Below are positions 36,499-46,021 of a stretch of 64,000 nt of DNA, in pieces. Source of the stretch: Candidatus Thiodiazotropha sp. (ex Codakia rugifera) (GTDB lineage Bacteria > Pseudomonadota > Gammaproteobacteria > Chromatiales > Chromatiaceae); NCBI GenBank assembly GCA_025656675.1, contig JAHXHN010000001.1, positions 1,021,501 through 1,085,500 on the forward strand, in the 5' to 3' direction. Numbering within the stretch: the first letter of the stretch is position 1; each line of letters begins with the position of its first letter. The translations under genes were made by a program, and so were the position numbers. The notes beneath the pieces are model-generated. The model searched no databases. It saw only the letters and a program-made list of their open reading frames with translations, and had not been told where the DNA came from.

Positions 36499-37686
36499 TC
36501 ATTCGTTAACCCGCTGCCGGTTAATGAGATCCACAGGGTGCATGACCTGGATAGGCAGGCCGGCCTCTTCGACAAGCTGGCGAAATTGCATGGCGCATCC
36601 GGTATTGCTGGTTGCGAGAATGTCAGGCCGACAGGCCTTGAGTTGCTCTATCTTTGCCTTCCCCAGTGAGATAGACAGGGCCGGGTGCGTGAGCATGTAG
36701 CTTCCCGCTGCACCACAGCATGTTTTGTTATCTGGCAACTCAATGATCTCAGCCTGGGGTATTTTCTGCAGTAGTTCGAAGCTGTAGTCATTGCGGGCGC
36801 TGCAGGGTATGTGTAGCGCCACTCTTCCTGCATACGGTTTCAAGGGGGGGAATTCGTTTGCTGGCAGTTTGAGCAGAAACTCGGTCAAACTGACTATGGG
36901 CAGGGCGCTGGCATGGTGCTCAACTAATTCAAGTTGGCAGGCACTGGCGAGCGTAATCATGGTTTGGGCAAGACTTTTATCTGTTTGCATTCGATTGGCC
37001 GTGCAATAATTCTCTGCGGCCGTTTCAAAGCCGTTGTGGCGATGCATCGCGCCACAACAGACCTGTGTTGCGGGAATTTCAACGGCGTATCCCAAGCTGC
37101 GTAGCAGAGTCAGACTGGTTTGGATGAGGGGTTGTTCTACCTGGGTAGCGACACACCCGGTGAAAAGCTGCACCAATCTACCCTTGGGTAGATCGGCTGG
37201 ATAGAGGCCGGCCTCGGTTGGGGCAGCCCTGGTCAACTGTTTGGCCAGTACTAACAGGCGTTTCAACTTTGATGAGGGCAGCTTTGCAATGATGGCTAAC
37301 AGCCCGGTTCGTTGAAGGGCGTGGTAAATCTGATTTAAATGATCAAGCCGCTTAGGGTTTGCCAACTGGTTAAGCAGCCAATGAAAAATGGGTTTTCCAT
37401 TGCTGCGATTGGTGATGGTTGTGCGACTGGCGTCTAATAGCAAGCTGTATTTGACGCCGGAAGGGCAGGCTGATTCACAGGCGCGGCAACCTAAACATCG
37501 ATCCAGGTGCGTCTCGATCTGACTGTTGAGATCGAGCTCACCCTTTGCAAGGGCCTGCATTAAACTGATGCGGCCTCGAGGCGAGTCGGCCTCATTGCTG
37601 AGCACCTGATAGGTTGGACATTCAGGGAGGCAGAGGCCGCATTTTACACAGCGGTCCGCTTCGTTAAGCAGCTGTTCGGGGGTCAC
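36499..37686 (-). CDS. GlcF-like Fe-S oxidoreductase subunit
   Basis: A 395-residue protein with two 4Fe-4S motifs at the N-terminus (CVKCGLCLPECPTY and CLGCRACESACP) and two CCG domains (TGCVATQVEQP...VCCGAMHRHNG and CSARNDYS...KTCCGAAGSYM). This is the architecture of the glycolate oxidase iron-sulfur subunit GlcF and of LutA/HdrD-like proteins. No glcD or glcE is beside it, so the flavin partner must be encoded elsewhere. It probably passes electrons from a 2-hydroxyacid dehydrogenase to quinone. The start is 48 bases after the divergent region with the ferredoxin gene. Confidence 0.85.
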   Translation of the reverse strand: MTPEQLLNEADRCVKCGLCLPECPTYQVLSNEADSPRGRISLMQALAKGELDLNSQIETHLDRCLGCRACESACPSGVKYSLLLDASRTTITNRSNGKPIFHWLLNQLANPKRLDHLNQIYHALQRTGLLAIIAKLPSSKLKRLLVLAKQLTRAAPTEAGLYPADLPKGRLVQLFTGCVATQVEQPLIQTSLTLLRSLGYAVEIPATQVCCGAMHRHNGFETAAENYCTANRMQTDKSLAQTMITLASACQLELVEHHASALPIVSLTEFLLKLPANEFPPLKPYAGRVALHIPCSARNDYSFELLQKIPQAEIIELPDNKTCCGAAGSYMLTHPALSISLGKAKIEQLKACRPDILATSNTGCAMQFRQLVEEAGLPIQVMHPVDLINRQRVNE

Positions 37687-37893
37687 GGTTTAATTGAGCA
37701 GGAGTGGCTTTGGTAAAACAGATCCTATAATAGCGGTTAATTGCTGTTGTAGCATCGCTGGTTAGGTATCTTCTGAGATGTTTTTTTGAATAAACCATGA
37801 ATCCATGGGTTGACGAACGGGTATGCCGCTATCCAAAATCCGTATGCTTAAAGTTAAATCTCCCTGTTGAGCTTGTCTCGCTGAAGGAAAAAC

Positions 37894-38205
37894 ATGTCCT
37901 TTTATCGTCACCACCTCTTTTTCTGTATCAATCAGCGGGATGATGGGCGTGCCTGTTGTGCTCAACATGGTGTGAAGATGATGCGTGACCATATGAAGGC
38001 CAAGGTTAAGGCGCTGGGTCTCAGTGGGCCGGATGGGATAAGAGTCAATACGGCGGGATGCCTGGATCGATGCGATAAAGGGCCCGTATTGGTCGTTTAT
38101 CCTGAGGCTGTCTGGTACACATTCGTCGACCTTGAGGATCTGGATGAGATCCTGCAGCGCCATCTGATCGAGGGGGATGTGGTTGAACGTTTGCATATCG
38201 ACTGA
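37894..38205 (+). CDS. thioredoxin-fold (2Fe-2S) ferredoxin
   Basis: A 103-residue protein with four conserved cysteines in the pattern FFCINQRDDGRACC and later NTAGCLDRCDKGPVLVVYPE, as in shethna-type thioredoxin-like ferredoxins and NuoE-type domains. It is a soluble one-domain electron carrier. GAAGGAAA precedes the ATG. The larger minus-strand frame over the same bases is not a gene. It diverges from the glcF-like gene, which could be a redox partner, but this is only positional. Confidence 0.88.
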   Translation: MSFYRHHLFFCINQRDDGRACCAQHGVKMMRDHMKAKVKALGLSGPDGIRVNTAGCLDRCDKGPVLVVYPEAVWYTFVDLEDLDEILQRHLIEGDVVERLHID

Positions 38206-38476
38206 GGAATATGTGATCCTCTCCCAAAGTTTTTCCATGATTTCCTAAAGCGGTCAGTAATGCTGCCGCTATTTTATTGACGCCGTGATCTCAGGGATCT
38301 CGGGCCGTTCTCAGCTCCTTGGTAAAAAGCGTGAAGTGCGTTTGCAATGAGGAGAAAAAATAGCCGGGTGATTGCTTATAATCTCTTGCAATACCCGAGT
38401 GATTGTATACTATTAAGAAATTAGTCTAAGTTTCTGCCCTTAATGGACTGTTTCATATGGGATTTTGGAGTTTGCC

Positions 38477-40147
38477 ATGTCAGGTTTAGCCCGGTTCTTG
38501 ATCGCCTTTTCAATGTTGTTCCTGCTAGCTGCCTGCGGCGGTGGTGATGCTGATGCACCCTGGGATGGCTCATCAGTGAATAATTCAAACAATTCAGATG
38601 ATACAGCGACCTACACATTGGGTAATGGCTCTGGTGCTGGGTTTGTGCCGGGTGTGCTGAATATTGGGGTAACCTCTCTTTCATCAGGTGGCCAAACCTC
38701 GGTGATTGCGACCTTGGCGGATAGCGATGGGAATCTTTTTCCAGGTAGTGTTGATATCTTTTTCAACTCTAACTGTTCAGTTCAGGGACTGGCTACGCTT
38801 GAAAGTCCAATTAGTGCATCTGGCGGTGTTGCTACCACAACCTATGAAGCGCAGGGATGTACTGGAAACGATGTCATTACCGCAACGGCCAATGTTCAGG
38901 GGGGTGTAGTTACAGCAACAGGGAGTGTAACGGTAGCTGGATCACAATTGGGCTCAATGCAGTTCGTTTCCGCGGAACCTTCCACTATCGGCATCAAAGG
39001 GTTTGGCCTGATAGAGTCCTCTGATGTTACATTTAAGGTACTCGACACCAATGGTAATCCGGTGTCGGACCAAGTGGTTAATTTTGAGCTTAATACCACA
39101 GTCGGCGGTGTCAGTATGACAGCCACCTCTGGTGTTAGTGACGCGAATGGTTTAGTACTGGTGACGGTTGTATCCGGCACCATCCATACTTCTGTCCGGG
39201 TTACGGCCACTTTGGCATCAAATCCGTCAATCTCGTCTCAGTCGGATGGCATCGCAGTTTCCACCGGCATATCTGATCAAAACAGTTTTTCTCTGTCACT
39301 TTCTAATCATAATCCAGAAGCCTGGATACGGGACGGGGAAGAGGTGAATGCCAATATCTACGCCGCAGACCATTTTAATAACCCCGTACCTGATGGTACC
39401 GCTGTTTCTTTTACAACGGAGGGCGGGCAGATTGAGCCCCAGTGCCTGACTGTAGCCGGACGTTGCACTGTGGTTTGGACAAGCACTGATCCGCGCCCTG
39501 TGGATGGGCGCATAACAATATTGGCTTCGATGCTGGGTGAAGAGTCGTTCATTGATAGTGTGCCCAGCGATGGTGCCCTGGATAATGGTGAGACATTCTT
39601 TGATCTACCTGAGGCCTTTAGGGATGATGATGAAGACAATCTCTACACAGCCTTTATTGATGAATTTCTCGATTTTAATTCAGACGGCCAATACACGGCC
39701 GCTGATGGCCAATATAACGGCATACTCTGTAATCAAGGTGGGCCTTGCAGCAGTGATAAGAATATCCATGTTCGCGGTAGCCAGGTTCTTGTCATGGCGC
39801 GGTCTAATCTGTCTCTCGATTACCAGGGTCCGACGACATTGAATGGTGCAGGGGAGTCCGTTGATGAAACTATACTCATCATCTATGGTGTTCATGCGGA
39901 TGGGAGCTGGCAGGTGCCACCCTCTGGAACCAAAATCGAATTTGAAGCAACAAATGGCGTTCTGGAATCTAGCGATGAGGTGATTGTGCCGAGCATGAGT
40001 GATGGGGCACCGGGAACCCAGGAGGGTTTTTATTCTTGGAGGATCAGGTGGCGTGGAGATGATGAGCCTTCATCTGGGTCATTGAAGATTGTGGTCACCG
40101 TCCCTAGTGGTTTAGTTATAGAGGACTTTCTTGATCTTAATGACTAA
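38477..40147 (+). CDS. Ig-like (invasin-type) repeat lipoprotein
   Basis: A 556-residue lipoprotein with lipobox LLAAC (C20) and a GGGDADAP linker. At least three bacterial Ig-like (Big_1/invasin) domains follow: TSLSSGGQTSVIATLADSDG, STIGIKGFG...VTFKVLDTNGNPVSDQ and VNANIYAADHFNNPVPDGTA. Near residue 400 a DFNSDGQYTAADG loop resembles an EF-hand/dockerin calcium site. The last 120 residues look like a further beta domain. It is probably a surface or periplasmic adhesin-like protein; no partner gene is adjacent. The start has GGAG seven bases upstream. Confidence 0.8.
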   Translation: MSGLARFLIAFSMLFLLAACGGGDADAPWDGSSVNNSNNSDDTATYTLGNGSGAGFVPGVLNIGVTSLSSGGQTSVIATLADSDGNLFPGSVDIFFNSNCSVQGLATLESPISASGGVATTTYEAQGCTGNDVITATANVQGGVVTATGSVTVAGSQLGSMQFVSAEPSTIGIKGFGLIESSDVTFKVLDTNGNPVSDQVVNFELNTTVGGVSMTATSGVSDANGLVLVTVVSGTIHTSVRVTATLASNPSISSQSDGIAVSTGISDQNSFSLSLSNHNPEAWIRDGEEVNANIYAADHFNNPVPDGTAVSFTTEGGQIEPQCLTVAGRCTVVWTSTDPRPVDGRITILASMLGEESFIDSVPSDGALDNGETFFDLPEAFRDDDEDNLYTAFIDEFLDFNSDGQYTAADGQYNGILCNQGGPCSSDKNIHVRGSQVLVMARSNLSLDYQGPTTLNGAGESVDETILIIYGVHADGSWQVPPSGTKIEFEATNGVLESSDEVIVPSMSDGAPGTQEGFYSWRIRWRGDDEPSSGSLKIVVTVPSGLVIEDFLDLND

Positions 40148-40495
40148 TATTCCGGTATCGCAGCAACCTTGCCCGCTTATTGTACCTTCAGGTAAGAAGT
40201 AATTTAGGTAATATGCCCACAGATTCATGATTCTCTGTAATAGGTAAGAACTTCTTGTGAAAAAGCTGTTCTATATAGACGTGTTGTTTGGTTGAATCTG
40301 TGGGCAACATTCTATGAATCACTGCAAAGCATCCACCATAGGCTCACTCCGTACATTGTCAAATTTTGTTCATTCTTAACTGCTGTCAACTTGATGGCTG
40401 GTCTTCGTCATTTTGTAGGGACACAATGGATTACTTGACGCTACTCCTTTAGGTCGACAGAATGCACGGATCTTTGTTCCTCTGCCAGGAAAGCA
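40148..40495. other. intergenic region before mlaF with a 14-bp inverted repeat
   Basis: No gene is supported in these 348 bases. TGCCCACAGATTCA (40214-40227) and its exact complement (40293-40306) are 65 bases apart and could fold into a long hairpin; the inner part also holds two AGGTAAGAA copies. It may end the lipoprotein transcript or be a small decayed element. Confidence 0.5.
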
Positions 40496-41326
40496 GTGCA
40501 TAAATCCATTGTGAATGACCAGAAATCTCTGATTAAAATCCGCGATCTCCACTTTTCCCATGGAAACAGGAAGATATTCAATGGTGTGAATATCGATATT
40601 CCTAAGGGTAAGGTGACGGCCATTATGGGGCCCAGCGGGACAGGTAAAACGACACTGTTGAAGCTGATCGGCGGCCAATTGCGGCCAACCAGGGGTTCGG
40701 TCGAAGTGGATGGCTTGAATGTCCACAAGCTCTCTCGAACGGGACTCTACAAGCTGCGTATGCGCATGGGTATGCTGTTCCAGAGCGGTGCGCTGCTGAC
40801 CGATCTCACCGTTTACGACAACGTGGCCTATCCCCTGCGCGAGCATACCAATCTCCCTGAGTCGATGATACGACGCCTGGTGCTGATGAAGCTGGAGGCC
40901 GTCGGATTGCGTGGTGCCCGTGAGCTGATGCCCTCCGAACTTTCCGGCGGTATGGCCCGCCGGGTTGCACTGGCCCGGGCGATCGCCCTCGATCCGATGA
41001 TGGTTATGTACGATGAGCCCTTTACAGGGCAGGACCCGATTTCGATGGGGGTGTTGTCTCAATTGGTCAGGCGCCTGAATGATGCCGCCAGACTGACCAG
41101 TATGCTGGTCTCCCATGACGTGGAGGAGACCGCCGGCATCTCCGACCTGATCTATGTGCTTTCCGGGGGTAAGGTGATCGAGTCCGGCACCCCTGAGGAG
41201 CTTGGGGTCTCCGATTCACCTGCTGTGAGGCAGTTTATGGGGGGGTTGCCGGATGGTCCGGTCGGTTTTCACTACAGTGCACCATCGCTGACTGAGGATC
41301 TACTGAGTATGCGGGGTGCAAAATAG
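40496..41326 (+). CDS. mlaF: phospholipid ABC transporter ATP-binding protein MlaF
   Basis: A 276-residue ATPase of the Mla lipid-asymmetry transporter. Walker A is GPSGTGKTT, the signature [16 protein letters not shown], Walker [12 protein letters not shown] and the switch VSHDVEE. GTG at 40496 was chosen, with AGGA upstream. It is the first gene of mlaF-mlaE-mlaD-mlaB and overlaps mlaE by one base. Confidence 0.95.
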   Translation: MHKSIVNDQKSLIKIRDLHFSHGNRKIFNGVNIDIPKGKVTAIMGPSGTGKTTLLKLIGGQLRPTRGSVEVDGLNVHKLSRTGLYKLRMRMGMLFQSGALLTDLTVYDNVAYPLREHTNLPESMIRRLVLMKLEAVGLRGARELMPSELSGGMARRVALARAIALDPMMVMYDEPFTGQDPISMGVLSQLVRRLNDAARLTSMLVSHDVEETAGISDLIYVLSGGKVIESGTPEELGVSDSPAVRQFMGGLPDGPVGFHYSAPSLTEDLLSMRGAK

Positions 41327-42105
41327 TGCTGGACGCTTTAGCCAGATTTGGACGTATGGGGCTGGAGGCCTTTGAACGTCTTGGACGCGGGCATCTGCTT
41401 CTGTTACAGATTCTGGCCGGTATCAGCAGCCTGCTGACCCGTCTGGGTTTGTTGATTGCGCAGATCCACAGCATCGGTGTCAGAACCACCACCATTATTG
41501 TTGTTTCCGGTCTGTTCGTCGGTATGGTGCTGGGTCTGCAGGGCTACTACGTACTTTCCCAGTTTGCCGCAGAAGACAGCCTGGGAGTGATGGTTGCGGC
41601 CTCTTTGGTGCGTGAGCTGGGACCTGTGGTCACGGCACTGCTGTTTGCCGGACGTGCCGGCTCAGCCCTGACTGCGGAGATCGGTCTCATGAAGGCCACT
41701 GAGCAGTTGTCAGGTCTGGAGATGATGGCAGTCGATCCCATTCGGCGTATTCTCTCACCCCGTTTTTACGCCGGTTTCCTCTCCATGCCGTTGTTAGCCG
41801 CGCTGTTCAGTGCAGTGGGGATCATTGGGGGCTATTTTGTGAGTGTGGGACTGCTCGGGGTGGATGAGGGGGCATTCTGGAGTCAGATGCAGGCCAAGAT
41901 AGATTGGAACGAGGATGTCATCAATGGCGTGATCAAAAGTCTGGTGTTCGGTTTTGTCTGTTCCTGGATCGCCCTGTTTCAGGGGTATGATGCGATTCCT
42001 ACTTCCGCCGGTGTGAGCCAGGCGACCACCCGGACCGTAGTCCACTCCGCTCTGGCGGTACTGGTGCTCGATTTCGTCCTTACTGCGCTGATGTTCGGAG
42101 AATAG
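41326..42105 (+). CDS. mlaE: phospholipid ABC transporter permease MlaE
   Basis: A 259-residue inner-membrane permease (E. coli 260) with about five hydrophobic segments and the conserved [32 protein letters not shown]. Starts with GTG. It works with MlaF and MlaD to move phospholipids between the inner and outer membranes. Confidence 0.95.
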   Translation: MLDALARFGRMGLEAFERLGRGHLLLLQILAGISSLLTRLGLLIAQIHSIGVRTTTIIVVSGLFVGMVLGLQGYYVLSQFAAEDSLGVMVAASLVRELGPVVTALLFAGRAGSALTAEIGLMKATEQLSGLEMMAVDPIRRILSPRFYAGFLSMPLLAALFSAVGIIGGYFVSVGLLGVDEGAFWSQMQAKIDWNEDVINGVIKSLVFGFVCSWIALFQGYDAIPTSAGVSQATTRTVVHSALAVLVLDFVLTALMFGE

Positions 42106-42107
42106 TC

Positions 42108-42596
42108 ATGAATACAAGAGGATTGGAGATAACTGTAGGCGCTTTCATGGCCGCAGGACTGGTAGCACTTTTTTTTCTTGCGATGCAAGTCAGCAACCTG
42201 GCCAGCATCACGGGTGGGGAGGGCTACCAAGTGACAGCCCGTTTCGACAATATTGGTGGACTCAAGGTGCGCTCGCCCGTATCAATGGCCGGGGTACGCA
42301 TTGGTCGAGTGGTTGATATCAGTTACGACCAGAGTAGTTTTGAGGCTGTCGTTTTGCTATCCATCGACCCAGCCTATAGTCAGATACCGGATGACAGCAT
42401 TGCCAAGATCTATACTTCAGGGCTGTTGGGCGAGCAGTATATCGGCCTTGATCCCGGCGGTAGTCTGGAGAGTCTGCAGCAGGGCAGTGAAGTGATGATG
42501 ACCCAGTCCGCACTGGTGCTGGAGGAGATTATTGGTCAATTTTTATTCAGCAAGGCAGAAGAGAACGCTATCTCTGAAGAACCGATTGGGGAATAA
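42108..42596 (+). CDS. mlaD: phospholipid-binding MCE protein MlaD
   Basis: A 162-residue protein with one N-terminal membrane anchor (about 8-28) and a single MCE domain (VTARFDNIGGLKVRSPVSMAGVRIG to ALVLEEIIGQFLF). It forms the hexameric periplasmic ring of the Mla transporter. Slightly shorter than E. coli MlaD (183) at the C-terminus. mlaC, which normally follows, is absent; mlaB begins six bases downstream. Confidence 0.95.
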   Translation: MNTRGLEITVGAFMAAGLVALFFLAMQVSNLASITGGEGYQVTARFDNIGGLKVRSPVSMAGVRIGRVVDISYDQSSFEAVVLLSIDPAYSQIPDDSIAKIYTSGLLGEQYIGLDPGGSLESLQQGSEVMMTQSALVLEEIIGQFLFSKAEENAISEEPIGE

Positions 42597-42602
42597 AGGA
42601 TT

Positions 42603-42917
42603 ATGAGTATTACTAAAGTTGAACGGGATGGAACCTGCCGCTTTCATGTTCAAGGTGACATGACCTTTTCGAGTGTGAAGGAGTTGCTGCAGCGGTCAAC
42701 GCCTCTTTTTTCCTCAGAGCAGGAGTTGGAGATTGATCTGACTGAGGTCGATCACGCTGACAGTGCCGGACTTGCGCTGGTCTTGGAGTGGATGGCGCAG
42801 GCTGCCGAACGTAAAGCCAGGGTTGTTTTCACTGGCATGCCCGAATCGATTATTTCAATTGCTCGCCTCTGCCAGGTTGAATCGTTGTTGGATGGAAGTG
42901 ATCCATCTACCCTTTGA
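42603..42917 (+). CDS. mlaB: STAS-domain protein MlaB
   Basis: A 104-residue cytosolic STAS-domain protein with the conserved Thr/Ser loop EVDHADSAGLALVLEW. It binds MlaF and supports assembly of the ATPase. It lies directly after mlaD, without the mlaC gene that separates them in E. coli. Confidence 0.9.
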   Translation: MSITKVERDGTCRFHVQGDMTFSSVKELLQRSTPLFSSEQELEIDLTEVDHADSAGLALVLEWMAQAAERKARVVFTGMPESIISIARLCQVESLLDGSDPSTL

Positions 42918-43221
42918 GTCCTGGCAACCCTTTTCTACAACAGACATAAAATGCCCTATAGCGGTATGTTTGATTAAGAACGGTTCAAATCAGCCGTTGT
43001 AAAATGGCTAAATGGTGAATAGATTCAGATTTATTTTCATTTAGGTCTTGAATTATGATCGGTTTTGGGCTTGAATAATCAATCCTATCCAGATGCCCCC
43101 CTCGATGTGTCTTAAAGCTTGTCTCACGGTGTCGTTCTGGATTCATACTTGATGGTATAAAATAAAAGCGGATTGCATCCGTTTAGTAATCCCCAATCAT
43201 GCAGTTGGAGATCCTCAATCA
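42918..43221. other. intergenic region mlaB / trxA
   Basis: No gene is supported in these 304 bases. A TATAAAAT-like -10 stretch near 43155 and a short CGGAT/ATCCG hairpin just after it lie 40-70 bases before the trxA start and may belong to its promoter and leader. No clear terminator for the mla operon was found. Confidence 0.4.
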
Positions 43222-43548
43222 ATGAGTGAGCAGATTGTTCATGTAACTGATGATTCATTTGAATCTGAAGTAATTCAGTCAAATCAGCCGGTATTGATCG
43301 ACTATTGGGCCGAGTGGTGCGGTCCCTGTAAGATGATTGCACCCGTGCTCGATGATATTGCCAGTGATTACAACGGCAAACTAAAAGTGGTCAAGCTGAA
43401 TATAGATGAGAATCCCAACACGCCACCCCGTTACGGCATACGTGGAATTCCCACGTTGATGCTGTTTAAAAATGGCGAAGTTGAGGCAACGAAAGTGGGC
43501 GCTGTCTCGAAATCACAGCTTGTAGCATTTATTGATAGTAATCTATAA
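43222..43548 (+). CDS. trxA: thioredoxin 1
   Basis: A 108-residue thioredoxin (E. coli 109) with the redox motif WCGPCK (C33, C36) and the cis-proline loop [15 protein letters not shown] general cytosolic disulfide reductase. It lies directly upstream of rho, as in most proteobacteria. Confidence 0.98.
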   Translation: MSEQIVHVTDDSFESEVIQSNQPVLIDYWAEWCGPCKMIAPVLDDIASDYNGKLKVVKLNIDENPNTPPRYGIRGIPTLMLFKNGEVEATKVGAVSKSQLVAFIDSNL

Positions 43549-43724
43549 ACAATCTCAGGCGCCGGATGTACCGTCGCTGTCTGCCAAAATCTGTGCTCTG
43601 TAGACTTCCTCGTATCGTCCTGGTCGAGCCTGAATAGCAATTCAACAAACAACCCCAAATCGCCTTATATGGCTAATCTCCTTTCAAACCCATATTCCCA
43701 GAAAACAACAACCCTAGAATTACT

Positions 43725-44981
43725 ATGAACCTGACTGAACTTAAGAAAATGCCAGTGCCCGCACTGGCAGATCTCGCCACCGAAATGAAAATCGAGGGCA
43801 TGGCACGGACCCGAAAACAGGATCTGATTTTCGCCATTCTCAAGGGACATGCAAAAAAGGGTGAAAGCATCTTTGGTGATGGGGTGTTGGAGATCCTGCA
43901 GGATGGCTTCGGTTTCCTCCGTTCAGCAGACAGCTCCTATCTTGCAGGACCTGATGACATCTACGTCTCTCCCAGCCAGATTCGCCGGTTCAGTCTGCGA
44001 ACCGGTGATACCATCTCCGGTAAGATACGTCCTCCCAAGGATGGTGAGCGTTACTTTGCACTGCTCAAGGTCGATGAGATCAATTACGACAAACCGGAGA
44101 ATGCAAAGAGCAAAATCCTGTTTGAGAATTTTACGCCTCTATTCGCCAATAAGCGCTTTCATCTTGAGATCGGGAATGGCAGTACAGAGGATATCACTGC
44201 ACGGACCATTGATCTCTGTGCTCCCATAGGCAAAGGTCAACGCGGTCTGATCGTCTCCCCGCCCAAGGCGGGTAAGACCATGATGCTGCAGAATATCGCT
44301 CAGTCGATCACCAATAATCATCCTGAGTGTTATGTGATCGTACTGCTGATCGATGAACGGCCTGAAGAGGTTACTGAGATGGCTAGATCGGTCAGAGGTG
44401 AGGTCATCTCCAGTACCTTTGACGAGCCCGCCACCCGACATGTTCAAGTTGCCGAAATGGTTATCGAAAAGGCCAAGCGTCTGGTCGAACATAAGCGTGA
44501 CGTCGTTATCCTGCTCGATTCGATTACCCGTCTTGCAAGAGCCTACAATACTGTCGTGCCGTCATCAGGCAAGGTATTGACGGGTGGTGTGGATGCCAAT
44601 GCACTGCATCGTCCGAAACGATTTTTTGGTGCTGCACGTAACGTTGAGGAGGGAGGTTCTTTAACTATCCTGGCTACCGCATTGGTAGATACCGGTTCAC
44701 GTATGGATGATGTGATTTATGAGGAGTTTAAGGGTACCGGTAATATGGAGGTCCATCTGGACCGCCGTATCGCAGAAAAACGAATCTTTCCAGCCATCAA
44801 TATCAACCGTTCAGGCACCCGTCGCGAAGAGTTGTTAATGAAGCCGGATGAACTGCAGAAGATGTGGATTCTACGCAAAATCCTCCATCCCATGGATGAA
44901 CTCGCCGCAATGGAGTTCCTGTTTGATAAAATGAAGGTGAGTAAGACCAACGATGAGTTCTTTGAATCCATGAAGGGTTAA
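43725..44981 (+). CDS. rho: transcription termination factor Rho
   Basis: A 418-residue RNA-dependent helicase that ends transcription. The N-terminal helix bundle ([18 protein letters not shown]) is followed by the RNA-binding cold-shock fold ([17 protein letters not shown]), the Walker [10 protein letters not shown], the Walker [17 protein letters not shown], and the Q-loop region. Nearly identical in length to E. coli Rho (419). Confidence 0.99.
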   Translation: MNLTELKKMPVPALADLATEMKIEGMARTRKQDLIFAILKGHAKKGESIFGDGVLEILQDGFGFLRSADSSYLAGPDDIYVSPSQIRRFSLRTGDTISGKIRPPKDGERYFALLKVDEINYDKPENAKSKILFENFTPLFANKRFHLEIGNGSTEDITARTIDLCAPIGKGQRGLIVSPPKAGKTMMLQNIAQSITNNHPECYVIVLLIDERPEEVTEMARSVRGEVISSTFDEPATRHVQVAEMVIEKAKRLVEHKRDVVILLDSITRLARAYNTVVPSSGKVLTGGVDANALHRPKRFFGAARNVEEGGSLTILATALVDTGSRMDDVIYEEFKGTGNMEVHLDRRIAEKRIFPAININRSGTRREELLMKPDELQKMWILRKILHPMDELAAMEFLFDKMKVSKTNDEFFESMKG

Positions 44982-45023
44982 TCCTAAAAAATCAGTTGAC
45001 CGCTCCATTCTGTGATTAATTTA

Positions 45024-45057
45024 CTAGGGCCTGTTAACACTAATCCAATCGCCCCTG
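45024..45057 (+). repeat. solo terminal repeat of the miniature element family
   Basis: The first 28 bases (CTAGGGCCTGTTAACACTAA and on to CCAAT) are identical to the left end of the element at 25950, with three differences in the last six bases. Further inside, the GGCGTT followed by a CTACACC-like stretch recurs in diverged form. No right-hand terminus is present within the next several hundred bases. Confidence 0.8.
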
Positions 45058-45193
45058 CTGGGTGAGATACGCGACAGAGTCAATTGCACGCCTGTGGCGG
45101 CACATGGCGGCGTTGTACCACCACAAGCATACACTTCACTCTGTCCTACTGATCTTTTTAGGTTAAAAAAACGATCCATTGCAATTCAGCTGT

Positions 45194-45220
45194 AAAGGGG
45201 CCATGGCCCCTTTTCTTTTA
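45194..45220 (+). terminator. intrinsic terminator after rho
   Basis: A palindromic stem AAAGGGGC / GCCCCTTT around CATG is followed by TTTTCTTTTA. It is 213 bases after the rho stop, displaced by the inserted relic element. Confidence 0.8.
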
Positions 45221-45334
45221 CCTAGATTTTTTTGTAACCCGACTTGGTGTGGACGTGTACGACAACTCGAGGTACCAAGGGTGCGTTTGGACTGATAACC
45301 GGTTACATTGTGTTCTTGATTTAACAGCTACTGA

Positions 45335-46018
<684 letters not shown>

Positions 46019-46021
46019 ACC

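Noticed and set aside
37762-38238. 158-codon minus-strand frame opposite the ferredoxin gene
   Set aside because: The plus-strand frame has a recognisable cysteine pattern and a good ribosome site; the minus frame has no family marks.
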